Origin: Hygrophila difformis
Taxonomy: Eukaryota > Streptophyta > Magnoliopsida > Lamiales > Acanthaceae
NCBI GenBank assembly: GCA_030278955.1
Contig: JAOANR010000001.1
Coordinates: 40,202,890 to 40,266,889, forward strand
Direction: 5' to 3'
Length of the DNA: 64,000 nucleotides
Below the pieces are notes generated by a model. The model saw nothing but the letters and a program-made list of their open reading frames with translations. It was not told the origin of the DNA and did no database searches. Both the position numbers and the translations under genes were made by a program. Of the stretch, positions 1 to 11,310 are shown in pieces (within the stretch, counting starts at the first letter, position 1; every line of letters begins with the position of its first letter).

Positions 1-380
1 AGGCAAGAGTAAGATTTAGCTCAAAGTGGGGCAAGATTGGAAGAAAATGGTTGAAATCGCGTACTCTGCCCCGCTGACTCTCCGAGAGGCCACTTCGGCG
101 CCCCGGACCACAGAGTCTTCAGTACAGGCGCCACTTCGGATTTCAAATATGAAATCTGAAGCTGCCATTGAAGTTATTGAAGTGTTTGTACATCAAAATT
201 CCAAGGCAAGAGTAGGATTTAACTCAAAATGGGGGAAGATTGGAAGAAAATGGTTGAAAAATCGTGTATTCTGCCCTGCTGACTCTCTAGGTGGCGCCGG
301 CCTTTGCGGCGCCCAAACGTGGCCTGGAGGGCCACTTTGGCGCCCCGGACCATAAAGTCTTCAGTATAGGCGTCACATTG
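1..380 (+). repeat. Diverged tandem repeat, ~205-240 bp unit
   Basis: Two units are visible. The block starting GGCAAGAGTAAGATTTAGCTC at 2 returns at about 203 with a few changes. The GCGCCCCGGACCA/AGTCTTCAGTA block at about 98-125 returns at about 338-365. The repeat is rich in GGCGCC and lies inside LTR A. Confidence 0.75.
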
Positions 381-950
381 CCTGTGTAGCGACTGGAAAC
401 AGGTTTAGGCGCCACATCGGCGCCTCCTATGCGCCCGAACAACTCACAAACTTGAATTGGCTCTAACTTACGCGTTTCTAATCTGATTTTCGCAAATAAT
501 ATATGAATCTTACCCTACTCGAAACAAGGATTTGAAATATGCAATAAGAATTCAGAGATAATGAATCCTTAAAAAATTTAAAAATAGGAATTTATAGCCC
601 CAGGGTGTCTCCTGCGTGCCGATTCGCTGTTTTCTTCCATTTTTCGTTCCCTTTCATATTTTATCATTTCTAACTCGTTTCTAGGTCTCGAAAAATGTTT
701 AAAACTGATCTAAGATACAATAGTGCCTATCATGAGTATTGATTGAACTTAGAAGATCTATCATGCCTTAGTTTAGGATGGAATCTTGTGTTGTTTCTAT
801 CACTATGTTTGTGAGTCGAGTGCCGATATGTGAAACATGGCACGCCCTGGGATATGTCTAACTCATGTGGTACTATTGTGAGCCGATATCTGGGGTTGGC
901 AACCCGAATACTGTATGTAGTCTGCTGTCTGATACCTTGCACTTAATGTT

Positions 951-1166
951 ACGAGTCAGTATCCGACTGGGCATAGTTAGTATCTACCCTGGGCATGTTG
1001 GTTTTCGAGAGCGAGATGCTCTGAGCTAGTGATTGTGATTTGTATTGAATTATGCTTTCCAGGATACGAGATATCCTAACTATGTTTACGAGTCGGTATC
1101 CGACTTGGCAAAGTTAGTATCTATCCTAGGCATGTTGGCTTTCGAGAGCGAGATGCTCTGGGCTAG
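951..1166 (+). repeat. Tandem repeat in LTR A, 137-bp period
   Basis: Positions 951-1029 and 1088-1166 are near copies: ACGAGTC, TATCCGAC, GTTAGTATCTA, GGCATGTTGG and GAGAGCGAGATGCTCT appear in the same order. Each copy contains a small perfect stem-loop, AGAGC-gagat-GCTCT. Confidence 0.8.
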
Positions 1167-1528
1167 TACCCGCCATGACCGTAAGCCACTTATTCCAGTT
1201 GTTAGTGTCTGCGGCGGGGGGCACCGTGAGTATCTCTTCCGACCATTAGGGGAGTGGACCTTATTTGGGGAGGAATACCGACCATTGTACCTAGGACGCG
1301 TGCTAGGCATTCTTATGTGCTGCATTTAGGGTAGATAGACACTTTAGGTCATAACATTTCATCTCATCATCCATCATCCATCTTATTATTGTTTTGCAGT
1401 GTATGACGTGGTTGAAGCACCGGTATGGGACGGTGTGTGTTTAATTAATTATTTAATTATGCTCTTTTATAACTGTTAATCAACGTTTAAAACCATGTTC
1501 CTTGTTTCCCAACTATTCCTACTCTTGC

Positions 1529-1573
1529 TCAGTACTTTATGTACTGACACCTTGCATTTTGTCTTTCTTATAG
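1529..1573 (+). promoter_or_regulatory. LTR A stem-loop plus 3' splice-site-like module
   Basis: A perfect 7-bp stem TCAGTAC/GTACTGA with a 5-nt loop (1529-1547) ends in the branchpoint-like ACTGAC. A T-rich tract and TAG (1571-1573) follow. The same order occurs in every gypsy LTR of the window. The splice role is inferred. Confidence 0.5.
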
Positions 1574-1967
1574 ATACTCCCGAGTAGGACGCAGAGCATG
1601 ACTATAGTGATGGGTTTGGGGCTGAGTGATCTACTAGGGTTGCATTTCTATGTATTGACTGATGTTGGCTGGGATATATGCTTTCTATTTGTGACTTGTT
1701 TTTTATCTCGGAGTATCTTCATGATGTTGGACTTGGTCGGTAGACCGTTTTCTGTATTCCTGTTATGTATTTGGTATTTGGACAGGTTGATGTTAGTACC
1801 GAGGTGAGGTACTGTATGAGGCTTGTAGCCGAGATATTATGATTATGTGATGGACTCGTTTCTGTTGCTTACTATGTTACTATGATATTATGCTTTGTTG
1901 GATTTTCTGAATTTCAGGCTTCATGTTATCGAACTTAAATTGATTGGCCAACAGTTTAAGGGAGGTA

Positions 1968-2084
1968 ACAACATCTCATGATTTGGTAGCAAGTTTGTTG
2001 ATTAATGTGACGTCACAAACATTTGGTTTAAAATTTTTGGGGCGTTACAACATCTCATGATTTGGTAGCAAGTTTGTTGATTAA
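1968..2084 (+). repeat. 38-bp direct repeat spanning the LTR A end
   Basis: Positions 1968-2005 and 2047-2084 are identical over 38 bp (ACAACATCTCATG...). They enclose the last part of the LTR, so a 79-bp unit was tandemly duplicated across the LTR/flank junction. Confidence 0.85.
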
Positions 2085-2451
2085 AGTTCGAATCTCCTTG
2101 AAGCCGATTCAAAGGCTTTGGTATATCTAGTGTGATTCATGGACTAAGGGCAAGGCCCGTTAGAGTGCAAAATAGGTTAGGATTTTCTTTGATTAAGTAT
2201 ATGAACATCCCAAATGCATAGGAACTTAAAACCTCATTGCCTATATATAAATGGCATGTTACAGCGGGTTTATCACTTAACAAATCGTGTAAATGTCTAG
2301 ATATTGGCCAAATCTGCTGGTTTTTTATTAAATATATATTGCCCATTTTGGTGAACCAACCAATTTGTGTTGGTTATTCTCATAATAAAAGGGAGAAAAA
2401 TAATGATATTTATCAAGGCTAAAGATTGCAAAATACCAAAAAAAAAAAAAT
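2085..2451. other. AT-rich spacer, no gene seen
   Basis: No coding potential, RNA gene or element end is recognised. An A-run lies near 2440. Confidence 0.5.
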
Positions 2452-2800
2452 TTAAGTACTAGCAAAAAATGAACATCGAACACCAAGTAAAAAGTCAGGG
2501 TGCCTATCAGGGCAAAGACTTAAGGGACTCAATAGATCATCCCACATCTTTGAAAAAATCGCTATGTTTTCCCTGGCCGCTTCTCGGTAAACATTCTGAA
2601 TGGATCGACATCTTCGGTTCTCAGTAGCCAAATGGTCTGCCAAAATAGTTGACCTACCCTCTGCCTCATGCAGTTGGCCAGCGATCCTGTGTTTTTCAGC
2701 CTTCAAAGCTACCAGCTCTGCCTTTAGAGTTTTTAGTTCTTTCTTTTTCTACCGGATCATCTCTTTCACTGCCGTATTCCGGAGGCGCGGTGTCTCGACA
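2452..2800 (-). pseudogene. Coiled-coil exon, probably C-terminal part of the mobile-domain gene
   Basis: The minus-strand frame encodes an 84-residue open stretch beginning MKAEKHRIAGQLHEAEGRS and rich in Glu, Arg, Lys and Leu. The same frame extends upstream to about 2800 through one stop and keeps a heptad-like pattern (KKKELKTLKAELVALKAEK). I read it as a long amphipathic coiled coil. Genes of the plant-mobile-domain family often have a charged coiled-coil region after the domain, and this exon is co-oriented with the domain at 5391-6957. That it belongs to the same gene is inferred. No catalytic motif is seen. It could instead be the coiled coil of another gene. Confidence 0.4.
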
Positions 2801-2939
2801 TGAGAAGTAGACGCATCAACCTTACCCTTTAGCATGATAAGGCGATATAAGTGGTCAAGGCGCCTAATCAGTCGTATTTAGCTACGGCCACGGGTAGCCC
2901 CGTGCGAAGACGGGCTATATCGCACAGGGCCCCACGAGA

Positions 2940-5390
2940 AACCCTGACCTAATTATCAGTAAGAACATCTGGCACTAAATATTCCACAAGGATAATCTCT
3001 AGTTCATCAAAATCTGCACCAATCACATCACCCACCCGAGTCCCACTCAAATGCTCAACAAGCTCAGATAGGTTGGGTGTCTGCGGTGGAACATCATCAT
3101 CACCCAAGTGGACAGGGGCACCCTACACAATAAGAAGTATGATCAACATAGTCCATCAGCTAACTAAATTGTAAGAATGTATAGAAAAGTCATTGTCTGG
3201 ATCTGCAGGCCTACAACCATCGTGACCACCAAAGGAGCATCATCGATGATACCCTGGGCATCAGGAAGTGTCTGTATTAAGAAGACGATGAGGATGAGTA
3301 AGATATATATTATGCTAGGTGGTCTCGTAGAGACTTAGAGGGAAAATGGCATACTTGGCTTGTCGATACTACTCCCATGACGGGTGTAAGTGCGAAAATA
3401 CGGAGACTGAAACTGCAAAATAATTTTATTAATTTCACAATAAATGCTACAATTACTGAGAAATTCAAATATCAAAGAACTTGTAGAAAATCAAACTATA
3501 TGGGTTCGACTTCTAGTACTCCTTTGATTCCTCCAACCTTGAAGACGTCGAAGTGCTTTTTTGCCTCTTCTCCGGCTTCTCGGGATTTTTGCAGCGTTTT
3601 GTTGCTGTAGATCAAGTGTATGAGTCTTGAGAATCTCTGATAGTGTATCAGTATCTCTATCTATAACGCTAATTTGTGATAGGATGCCTCTATTTATAGA
3701 GGAAATATTATGGACGGAGAGCCGATTTCGACAGGCCGGTCCAATCAAAACATCCATTGGGTCATATGGATAGTGTGGGCCTTTCATTTATGCTTGTTCA
3801 CATTGTTTAAATTCCATGGATCGGCCTGCTTCGCATATCCATTGATCGATGTAGCATATGGGGCCAATGGGTCTTGCATTTGGAATTATTCACCTTGCCC
3901 TAATCATAGTTCCATTTGTCATAGGGCTCGTGGGTCTTGTATACAAGTGTCCATTGAATCATTAGGCATGTGGGTCTTTCACTTGGATTTGTTTACATCA
4001 ATCAAATATAGGTCCATTTGGTTTGCTGGAACCAAATGGCCCGATAAATATTAATAATTATTTCAAGCATTTAATTTATTTAAAATGCCTAAAAATAATT
4101 AAAGTAATATTTAAATTTACACGTGTAGCATTTTTAGTGGCGAACAAACTTCATGTGTTTACAATAGGGTCAACACAACTCGCTGTGGCAGATGGCAAAG
4201 CAGACGTACCCCTAACGTCAACTACTGTCGACTCAGAGTTCGCAATAGATGAGAGAGTAGTAGGGACAACAGGTCTAACAACCTTATGGGCCATTTGAGA
4301 AACGCCAACTGAACTAGGGTGAGCAACAACAACCTAGGAAAAAGGAAAAAAAGCATAAAATGTATTAATACTTAACCCCAAGCTTGCAAATGAATATACA
4401 CTATGAAAGTACCTCCGTGACAGCGTGATAAGACACAGTCAGGGAATCCTTGCGAGTCTCCAAGGTCCCAAGATTATCATAACAATGTCACCTTAAGATA
4501 GACAGGGGTCACTCGGCCTAGAATGAGAGACACCCACACGGTCATCAAATTGAGTATCATGACTATGTCTGTCACACGATCTTGGTCATATTTGGATTTC
4601 TGCTCCATCTCCTTCACAGATGGATCCACCACCCGATAATGGTCATGCTTGGATTTTTGCTATACTTCCCTCAACTCAGCCGACAACAGAAAAGACTAAT
4701 TAGTTGCCCAAAATATATATATTCATAGATATGGATAGTAAGAAGGGGCATAGGTACCGAGTTGAGAGGGGAAGGAGGCGCATTATCCCCATCCGTAGGT
4801 CAGTCACCTGGCCAACTGAATTAGATCTAGGACGAGGTCGATCAACTGTTGAAAGATCATGCCTACGTTTGGGCCTGCGTTCCATCTCTATGTTGTATGA
4901 CTCATCCTGTGTAAACAATTAATATATAAACAAAAAAAAAATGGTGAAGGAAATCTAAGACAACGAATTACACATGCCTCTGACTCCGGACAAGAGGACA
5001 CATAACCATCATCATCAGAATTACTGGCCTGTTGGAGCATAAAAAGAAGTAATAAAAAGGTACATGAGAATAAGTGATTGATAAATAGGTACATGAGCAT
5101 AAAAAAGTAGATATGGCAAAATACCCAAATAATAATAATGCAACAACTCTACCTAATCGCCTGAAGAAGTAATTGATCGTGAAGTAGTAGAGTCATGAGA
5201 AGAAGTCTGGCTCCTAGACGCCTATCGATCCATTCAGGATGAAAGAGACATTGACAATATAGGAAGCAAAGTTTGAATAATAAGATTGTACTACCTGTCC
5301 AGCAGAAGCAGAGTCGAGGAGGCCAAGTCCTAGGGCCTTAAGATTGTGTAGGAAGGCATCTACCTGCAAGCATAAGAGTGGAGAAATTAA
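2940..5390 (-). pseudogene. Low-complexity exon relics and introns of the same gene
   Basis: Short minus-strand open stretches sit between AT-rich spacers. One at about 4165-4300 reads VVRPVVPTTLSSIANSE. Another at 4700-4918 is basic, with ERRPKRRHDLSTVDRPRPR. These look like hydrophilic linker exons. The spacer at 3640-4040 holds degenerate repeats around GTGGGTCTT and GGTCCATTTG. No domain can be assigned; membership in the mobile-domain gene rests on strand and position only. Confidence 0.3.
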
Positions 5391-6957
5391 CTAACATGAA
5401 TATGAACACAAATTAAAAGCCAATGTATTGGTTGGCCGGTTACCTGAGAAAATGATGGGAGTTGTACTTGCACCATGCCTTCTTGCTAGCGGAAGATGGT
5501 TGTACATCCCCAGAGGCTTTTCGCTTTTTAGAAGATCAAAGTAGTTTGGGGCTCCCAGGCGGTGTGGCACTGATGGAGTCCTTGCCTTTTTTTCTTCTTT
5601 TTTGGCCACCACTTCTTTATTAGTACATAGGGCTTTAAGGTAATGATCAGAAACCCGACTACCAAACCGAGACCGTCGTAAGTGAACATAGATGTAGCCT
5701 AAAGGGAAGTATGGATCGCTGCACCGAATAGGACTGAATCCGGGCAGCATAGGGAGCCACATGCTCAGGGGTAGTGGAACCTTCTGTGGTTTTCTGGGAA
5801 GAGAGGTTGGCCAGAGTAAGTTCATTAGGAATGCCCTAGCAATATCCCATCTGACAGGCAAAGCATTGAGGCATGTACGGCTCCGCAATGACTTATACCT
5901 TGGGCGTCATAAACCTACTAGTTAATAGATGACGTGGCCTAGTGATGGAATCCGAAGACACCGTGTCATCTCTAGTGAAAGAATGATCATCAAAAGGGAA
6001 TGGCTGGGGTCGGGTCCAGCAATAAAGGGAATGAAGCCAGATGCATGCATCACTGATAGGGAAAGTACCTATCATCCATAAAAGGTCGAGATAAAATCTC
6101 GTTAACTAAATCGCTCAATTTCTGCCCACGAGACGTTGACGCCATTACAGTAGCTAAGAGGGTAACTGATGTGTCCACAGGGAATTCCAGCCGTTGCCAA
6201 GGATGTTTTCCAATAGGGAAATACAGTTAGAACCAACCTATAGAAACCATATAAAGCTACTTATACTAGTGGATGAAACTATCCCAGCCCTAGTATTCTC
6301 AACAAACTTGTTGATCCCCTTGTATAGATCTACTGAAAATAAAGTGCCTTGGGCTATGCGCCCTCTGAGAATAGATAACATGCCAAGTCAGTATAATGAA
6401 AGAGAATGCATTTGCTGCCGGAATAAAAAAATGTATCGGTTTAGCCAATACAACAAAAAGGGAGCGTGCTCATTAGGGGAAACTGGGGAACCTAGCTTGC
6501 CTTGATTCTTAGCAATAAACCATCCATATGGAGCATACTTATTGGCATCACAAATAGTGGCAGCATCCTGCCCAGCGACGGGAAGTTGAGCAAGTAACAC
6601 TCATCTTATAAGGTGAGACTCATCATGCCATGAGGGAGTAGAAAATAATTTATCGATAACCAGTTGCAGAGACTTGATCCGTGCTCTTAGACACTCTAGC
6701 TCAAGTGCTTCCTGGTGGGCTAAGACATTCTTAGCGTGATCTAATAAATAGCTGGGTGCATCCCCAACATCAGTGGGTATGAGGAAGAATGGCATGCGGA
6801 TTTGCAATGTTGAACCTGAACATTGCAAAGGAGGATCGAGCAGAGTGTTTCCGGCTAATAACAAGTCTGATTTCTTGGGGGCCACATCAATGAGGAAAGG
6901 GAAGACTGAATCTGGTGTAGCGTCGGTCATGCCTGCAAGTTCATTGCAACAAAACAT
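5391..6957 (-). pseudogene. Plant mobile domain (aminotransferase-like) protein, broken
   Basis: On the minus strand, 6957-6601 gives an open N-terminal stretch with a helical segment (ALELECLRARIKSLQLVIDK). 6600-6388 contains HAPFLLYWLNRYIFLF, which matches the hallmark HxAFLLxWLxRYVF block of the plant mobile domain, a family found in transposable elements and in host MAIL1-like genes. Further down the strand LACYLFSEGA, then an ALYFQ...YTRGS block and LYGFYRLVLTVFPYW continue the domain, but only by changing frame and crossing stops near 6360 and 6330. 6075-5893 and 5888-5391 carry its distal half (LPMLPGFSPIRCSDPYFPLGY) and a lysine-rich tail. The gene is therefore decayed. Family knowledge: the domain is thought to derive from transposons. 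The exon limits are my inference. Confidence 0.5.
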
Positions 6958-7439
6958 GCATCAGTGATTTGTTTATGTAGAATGTATGTACGTGTATATA
7001 GTAAAACATAATCAAGCCATATGGTATTATCACAAAAGAAGCCAATTCAAGAAACACATATAGTTTATTTCTTGAAAATACATAATCGCTTTTATCTATA
7101 CGGTGCTTAAATATTGATTTTCCACCACTTAGAACATGAAGCAATTCGCCAATTGACAACTTCATATAAACAATATATATTAAAATATATATATATATAT
7201 ATATATATTTCGTCGATAGCATGCCAACCAATGGCATGAACTCGTTAATATAAGAAAGTATATATAAAAAATAAAATAAAATAAAAAACATGAAACTTGC
7301 CAGTCAATAGTATTACATATGGTATAGATATGCTCATCGATTGAATAAAAGATTTTGGGTATGACACAAAATGGAAAAAGCACAATCGCAGGCCCAATTA
7401 ATAGCTATTAAGAGATAGGTGATAGGAGTACAAATGAGA
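6958..7439. other. AT-rich spacer with (TA)n
   Basis: No gene is recognised. A (TA)n microsatellite runs from about 7184 to 7209. Confidence 0.6.
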
Positions 7440-7629
7440 CTGAAAGGCTCGTAAAATATTCGAGCTTGACTCGATCAAAACTTGACCAAAGCATGACTCG
7501 AAAAGGCTTGACTCGAATTCGAGATCGGGCTCGGAATATTAGTGAAAACCAAGCCGAGCTAACCAATACTCGGCTCAAGAGCTCGATAATATGCTCGAAT
7601 ATATATATGTATATATATATATATATATA
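7440..7629. repeat. GAGCTCG-type degenerate repeat and (TA)n
   Basis: 7440-7600 is dense in CTCGA, GAGCT and GACTCGA words, like 40088-40300. A (TA)n tract lies at about 7597-7629, directly next to the proposed Helitron 3' end. No terminal inverted repeat is visible. Confidence 0.5.
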
Positions 7630-7631
7630 AA

Positions 7632-7661
7632 CTAGTTGGAGACGCTGTGCAAATGCACAAC
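7632..7661 (-). other. Helitron 3' terminus: hairpin plus CTAG
   Basis: Minus strand: GTTGTGC-attt-GCACAGC (one G-T pair), then GTCTCCAA and CTAG, followed by T. Hairpin spacing and CTRR end fit the Helitron rule. Confidence 0.65.
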
Positions 7662-9490
7662 GAACTGAGGGGTACAACTGCCCGTGGGGAAAAATAAATA
7701 ATTGTAGGTAAGTGCAAGTAGTTTTTTTTTTTTTTTAAAATGGTAGTATGGCTTATATATTTTGCAGGTCATATTTAATTTGCATTTCAGCATTGTAATA
7801 TGAAGATGAGTGCTATTGGTTTGTTGCGATTTTGTATAGTAAATACTGCGAATTATCTCACACTGAATTTCTTGTGAATATAGCCCCCTTTTTCTCCAAA
7901 TATTTGTCTGAATCTGATATTACTTATTCATTACTTATTCATATTACCTGAACTATGTGTTAGATGGGAAGCAAAAAAACGTGTTCAGACAGCCGAACAA
8001 GAATCCTGAAGTAAATGGAGTCTCAAATGCATTCGGGAATTATGTTAATGTAGGTCCATTCGGGGTAAATATGTTCTATATTCAGCTTGTGGAGATTATT
8101 GAAGGAAATATTTGGTGTTGCCCTAGGGGTTAGGAACTTTTGCATATATAGGGAATAACTACACATTTATGCAAAATACAAAATTTAGGTAATGGGACTG
8201 TTCTAGGCATAAGTTGATGGAACAGGTGAAACCAAAACCACAAACAAAACACTATTCCAATATTTCAAATAGTGACATACATTGTACAGAGTTGAAATGG
8301 TCACTTATTATCCTTGACGGGCATGTCGTATTACACCTATGGGGTTTTGGTACACAAGGGAGCAGTTGGGATTGCCGATTGATTTCTTTAAAAATCATTG
8401 AATGATCCTTCAGAAGGCTCAGAGATGAGTGAATAATATAATACTCTCCGACAAGAAGGAAATATCACACATCCGTTCAATTAAGGTAAATAAAACTCAT
8501 AATTATCAGTTATGTAAATAAAACTGACGATAGCAAATGGACATTTTAATTTTGTGATATGTGTTGTTTGTATCCATATTCATATTCAGACAGTGGTGGC
8601 AGATGCTTTGGGAAAGTAAGCAGCATGGAGGCCTCTTGAATAGATGAATAAGGGAAGGAAAAACGTTTAATAAAGGTAGAGGCAGGGCAGGTCAAATTTT
8701 TCATTAAGGCAGATTGATGGGAAAAAATGCCAATATAGTCCTTTATTTTTACAAAAAAGTCAAATCAGTCCTTTTTTTATTTTTTGGCCCAATTGGTCCG
8801 CTACATATACTAATTACGTCCCAATCGGTCCTTCATCCACTAAGGCTGAGGAAGCCAAATTTAGACAAGATAAAATTTGCTAAGAGGTGACCATGGAGAA
8901 AAGAGAAATAATTTTAGGTTTCCTTATATAATATTTGTTATGTTAAAAGAGGTCGTTGTGCATCGCACGGCGTATTTAGATTACCTTGATAACTCAAACT
9001 TTGAACGATTTGACAAATTAAATGTTTTACATACAAATTCTATCTTTTTAAAATTTCTAAAGAAACTATAAGCTATGATCTAAGTCAATATGATGAGAAT
9101 TGCCAACAATAAACTAACTTATATAAATATCTATTTTCTAGTTTGAGAATTACTGATGATCATCTTGCAAGTATAAGTAGTTCAAACAAAAAAAAACACA
9201 TGAAGGCATCTTTCTTTCCATATTGAATTAAGGAGATAATCTACAGATCCTCCTCTTTCACAATTAATGTAAAGATTAGCTTTTAAGAGGATAACTGTTT
9301 GGTATTTAATTTTAAATTTTAGCGGTTTAAATTACAAAAATACAAAATTGCCCTTTTGAATTTTTATTCAATATCCTAACAGTGTAATTCAAAATCTTAT
9401 GTAAGGATAGAAAATAGCCATAGAAATTATTTGAATTGAGAAACTCCCATAGGAATTAGGAAGTAATTACACACTCCATTGAAAACCATA
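7662..9490. other. Helitron 3' region, no gene recognised
   Basis: AT-rich. 8690-8860 contains repeated 'tagtcctttattt / cagtccttttt / ggtccgc' words that look like a worn MITE. Open frames at 8214-8405 and 8877-9071 are short and unrecognised. Confidence 0.4.
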
Positions 9491-9499
9491 CAAATCTAC

Positions 9500-10594
9500 A
9501 CAGCAATGGGAATGCTCACGGGCACCTTAACTAAAGGGTACTGTGCCAGCTCAGATACATTAACAGAGCTCAACTTTGTCCTATACCCCATCCCAGAACA
9601 AGACTTTCCCAAAAAATAGAACAAAAAATTCATAATCAGACAGAAGCACCCATTATTATAGGCCATAGCAATGCACACAACTAAAATGCCCTGCGACACC
9701 CAACTTCATCAACAGTCCATCCACTAAGCAGTGATCCAACAAACGCACCAGCAAGTCAAGTGCTAACCACCACTCCTATATTCTACAGTAACAAAATCAA
9801 AAACATTAACATTAGAACATCGAAAAAAAAAAAAGGAAAATAAAATCCTGACTTTAGACAGAAAAAATCGTAAGTACCTTCTTCAAGGGTATTTCCTTTG
9901 AAACCATTGTCAATTGAGATACATTCAAGTGGCTCGTTGACTACTCTGGGAAATATAAGATTCAAGCAACAAAAACAAATGAGCATTAAGCAGAACAAGA
10001 TTAATATAGTGAAAGAGGGAAAGTTTGAAAACAAACAGATGATATCCAAATAAGAAAGTACAAGCACATGTCGCAAAGATTTTCTCCGTGGGGGTATCTC
10101 CAGCTTCTGTCTCTGGACTGCTTTTTACATGTTCTAAAAGAGATACAAAAATGCAGGTGCTAATTAAATGGATGCAGATAGCAGAATATATAAGACCTAC
10201 AGACTTCTTTCATGGTCCACTTTTCATGTGAAACCACAACTTTGTCAATATTTTCGAATAATTTTCAGAACTATGTAAAGCAGAACAATTCTTGGGAGAA
10301 GAGAAACCCCAAGGGCATCCCCATAAGACTAATCGTATAAGACCAAAATATCTTCTACTGCAATCATTAAGATAAGCCAGAAAGTATAGCAACCCAGGAG
10401 AGATAAATACATATGATGTTTCAGGAATCAGCTAAGCATGAATGTGCAGTTCAATGAAGTCCATGAAACAATATAAAAGGTCACACAAAAATAAAAGTTT
10501 AAAAACCTATGAGCAGAAGTTCACCTGCACTAAGTTCAGAATCATTCAGACCAATGTAATCCTTCGGCATCATTGTCCGCTTATGTATTGAGGA
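9500..10594 (-). pseudogene. Plastid-type sugar transporter fragment (MFS), broken
   Basis: Minus-strand exons with consistent splice phases are visible: about 10594-10525 (..DYIGLNDSELSA), 10133-10037 (..FATCACTFLFGYHL), 9945-9878 (VVNEPLECISIDNGF, GNTLEE) and about 9775-9630 (VVST, LAGAFVGSLLSGW, VDEVGCRRAF). FGYHLG, VVNEPLE and the GSLxSGW..D..GRRRAFQL loop are typical of plant plastid glucose-transporter-like (SGB1-like) major-facilitator proteins, which move hexoses across membranes. Only the N-terminal third is present. Within the last exon a TGA follows VVST and a TAG follows CRRAF, so it cannot be functional. Sequence at about 9500-9600 (VNVSELAQ) may continue it in another frame. I infer capture by the Helitron. 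Family assignment is firm; the exact paralogue is not. Confidence 0.75.
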
Positions 10595-11310
10595 AGCTCC
10601 AGGCAAGTTCCCAAACTTTCCAAATCTCAGTGATTAACCTTCCTCTAATAAAGACTTTGGAAGTTATAATTCTACTCTGTCACTGAGTAAGGACATAGTT
10701 CAAAGTTCAAATGAAGTAAATATTCAAGTACAAGGAAATTTTAAGTTAGTTATATGAAGAGAATGAAAAGTCAATTCCTCCATCACATCTTAAAGTTCAA
10801 TGACTCATCAGGAGAACATTGTCAAAACACCACCCTTATTTAATTGCTTGAGACCAAATCCATTAAACACTGAAAACCAAAAAGTCAATCAAATTAGTTT
10901 CTGTTATATTCAAAACACATGGAGTATAAATTTTTCCTGGCAAGGGAAAATCAATATAGTTTCCATTTTTTAGGGGCATATGTGAAAAAAATTACCCAAC
11001 CAGGGCAAAATTACGAAATATTTTTCTTTCTCAAACAATAGAAACAATGAAAAATTATGTGTAGATGAGTACAATCATTATTAGAAAATATCCCCCACCG
11101 ACTAAAAATAAAGGCTCTCAAAATAAGCAACAAAACCAATAGCATCGATTGAACATCAATGAGAGATCAAGGCAAGCATGTTATGAACCTATGGATCGCA
11201 TAAATAAGAAAAAGTACAGAACGCATTGCTACAGAAATAACAATTCTTAATAATCTTCTACATTCAACTAATCCCCTGGTACAGAAATTATGGTAAGAAC
11301 AAAGATCACA
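10595..11310. other. Intron-like AT-rich sequence
   Basis: No gene seen. It ends with TCACA (11306-11310), the left target duplication of element B. Confidence 0.55.

Larger units (their letters stand above)
1..2049 (+). mobile_element. LTR A, gypsy-type, 3' part
   Basis: This stretch reads as the 3' portion of a long gypsy-type LTR in plus orientation, cut by the window start. It ends with GGGGCGTTACA, like the CA-ended LTR termini elsewhere in the window. It has the CTCAG stem-loop with pyrimidine tract and AG at 1529-1573, and a 9-bp stem (1934-1942 with 1952-1960) followed by GGAGGTAACA, at the place where other LTRs here carry a stem and GTGGCGGTAACA. No initiator-Met primer site follows 2049, so it is a 3' LTR or a solo LTR. 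Its 5' end and target duplication cannot be seen. No credible protein is encoded; the short open frames have no recognisable domain. Confidence 0.55.

Noticed and set aside
26..355. Plus-strand ORF of 109 codons
   Set aside because: It lies across the GGCGCC-rich tandem repeat of LTR A; it reads low-complexity repeat, with no domain.
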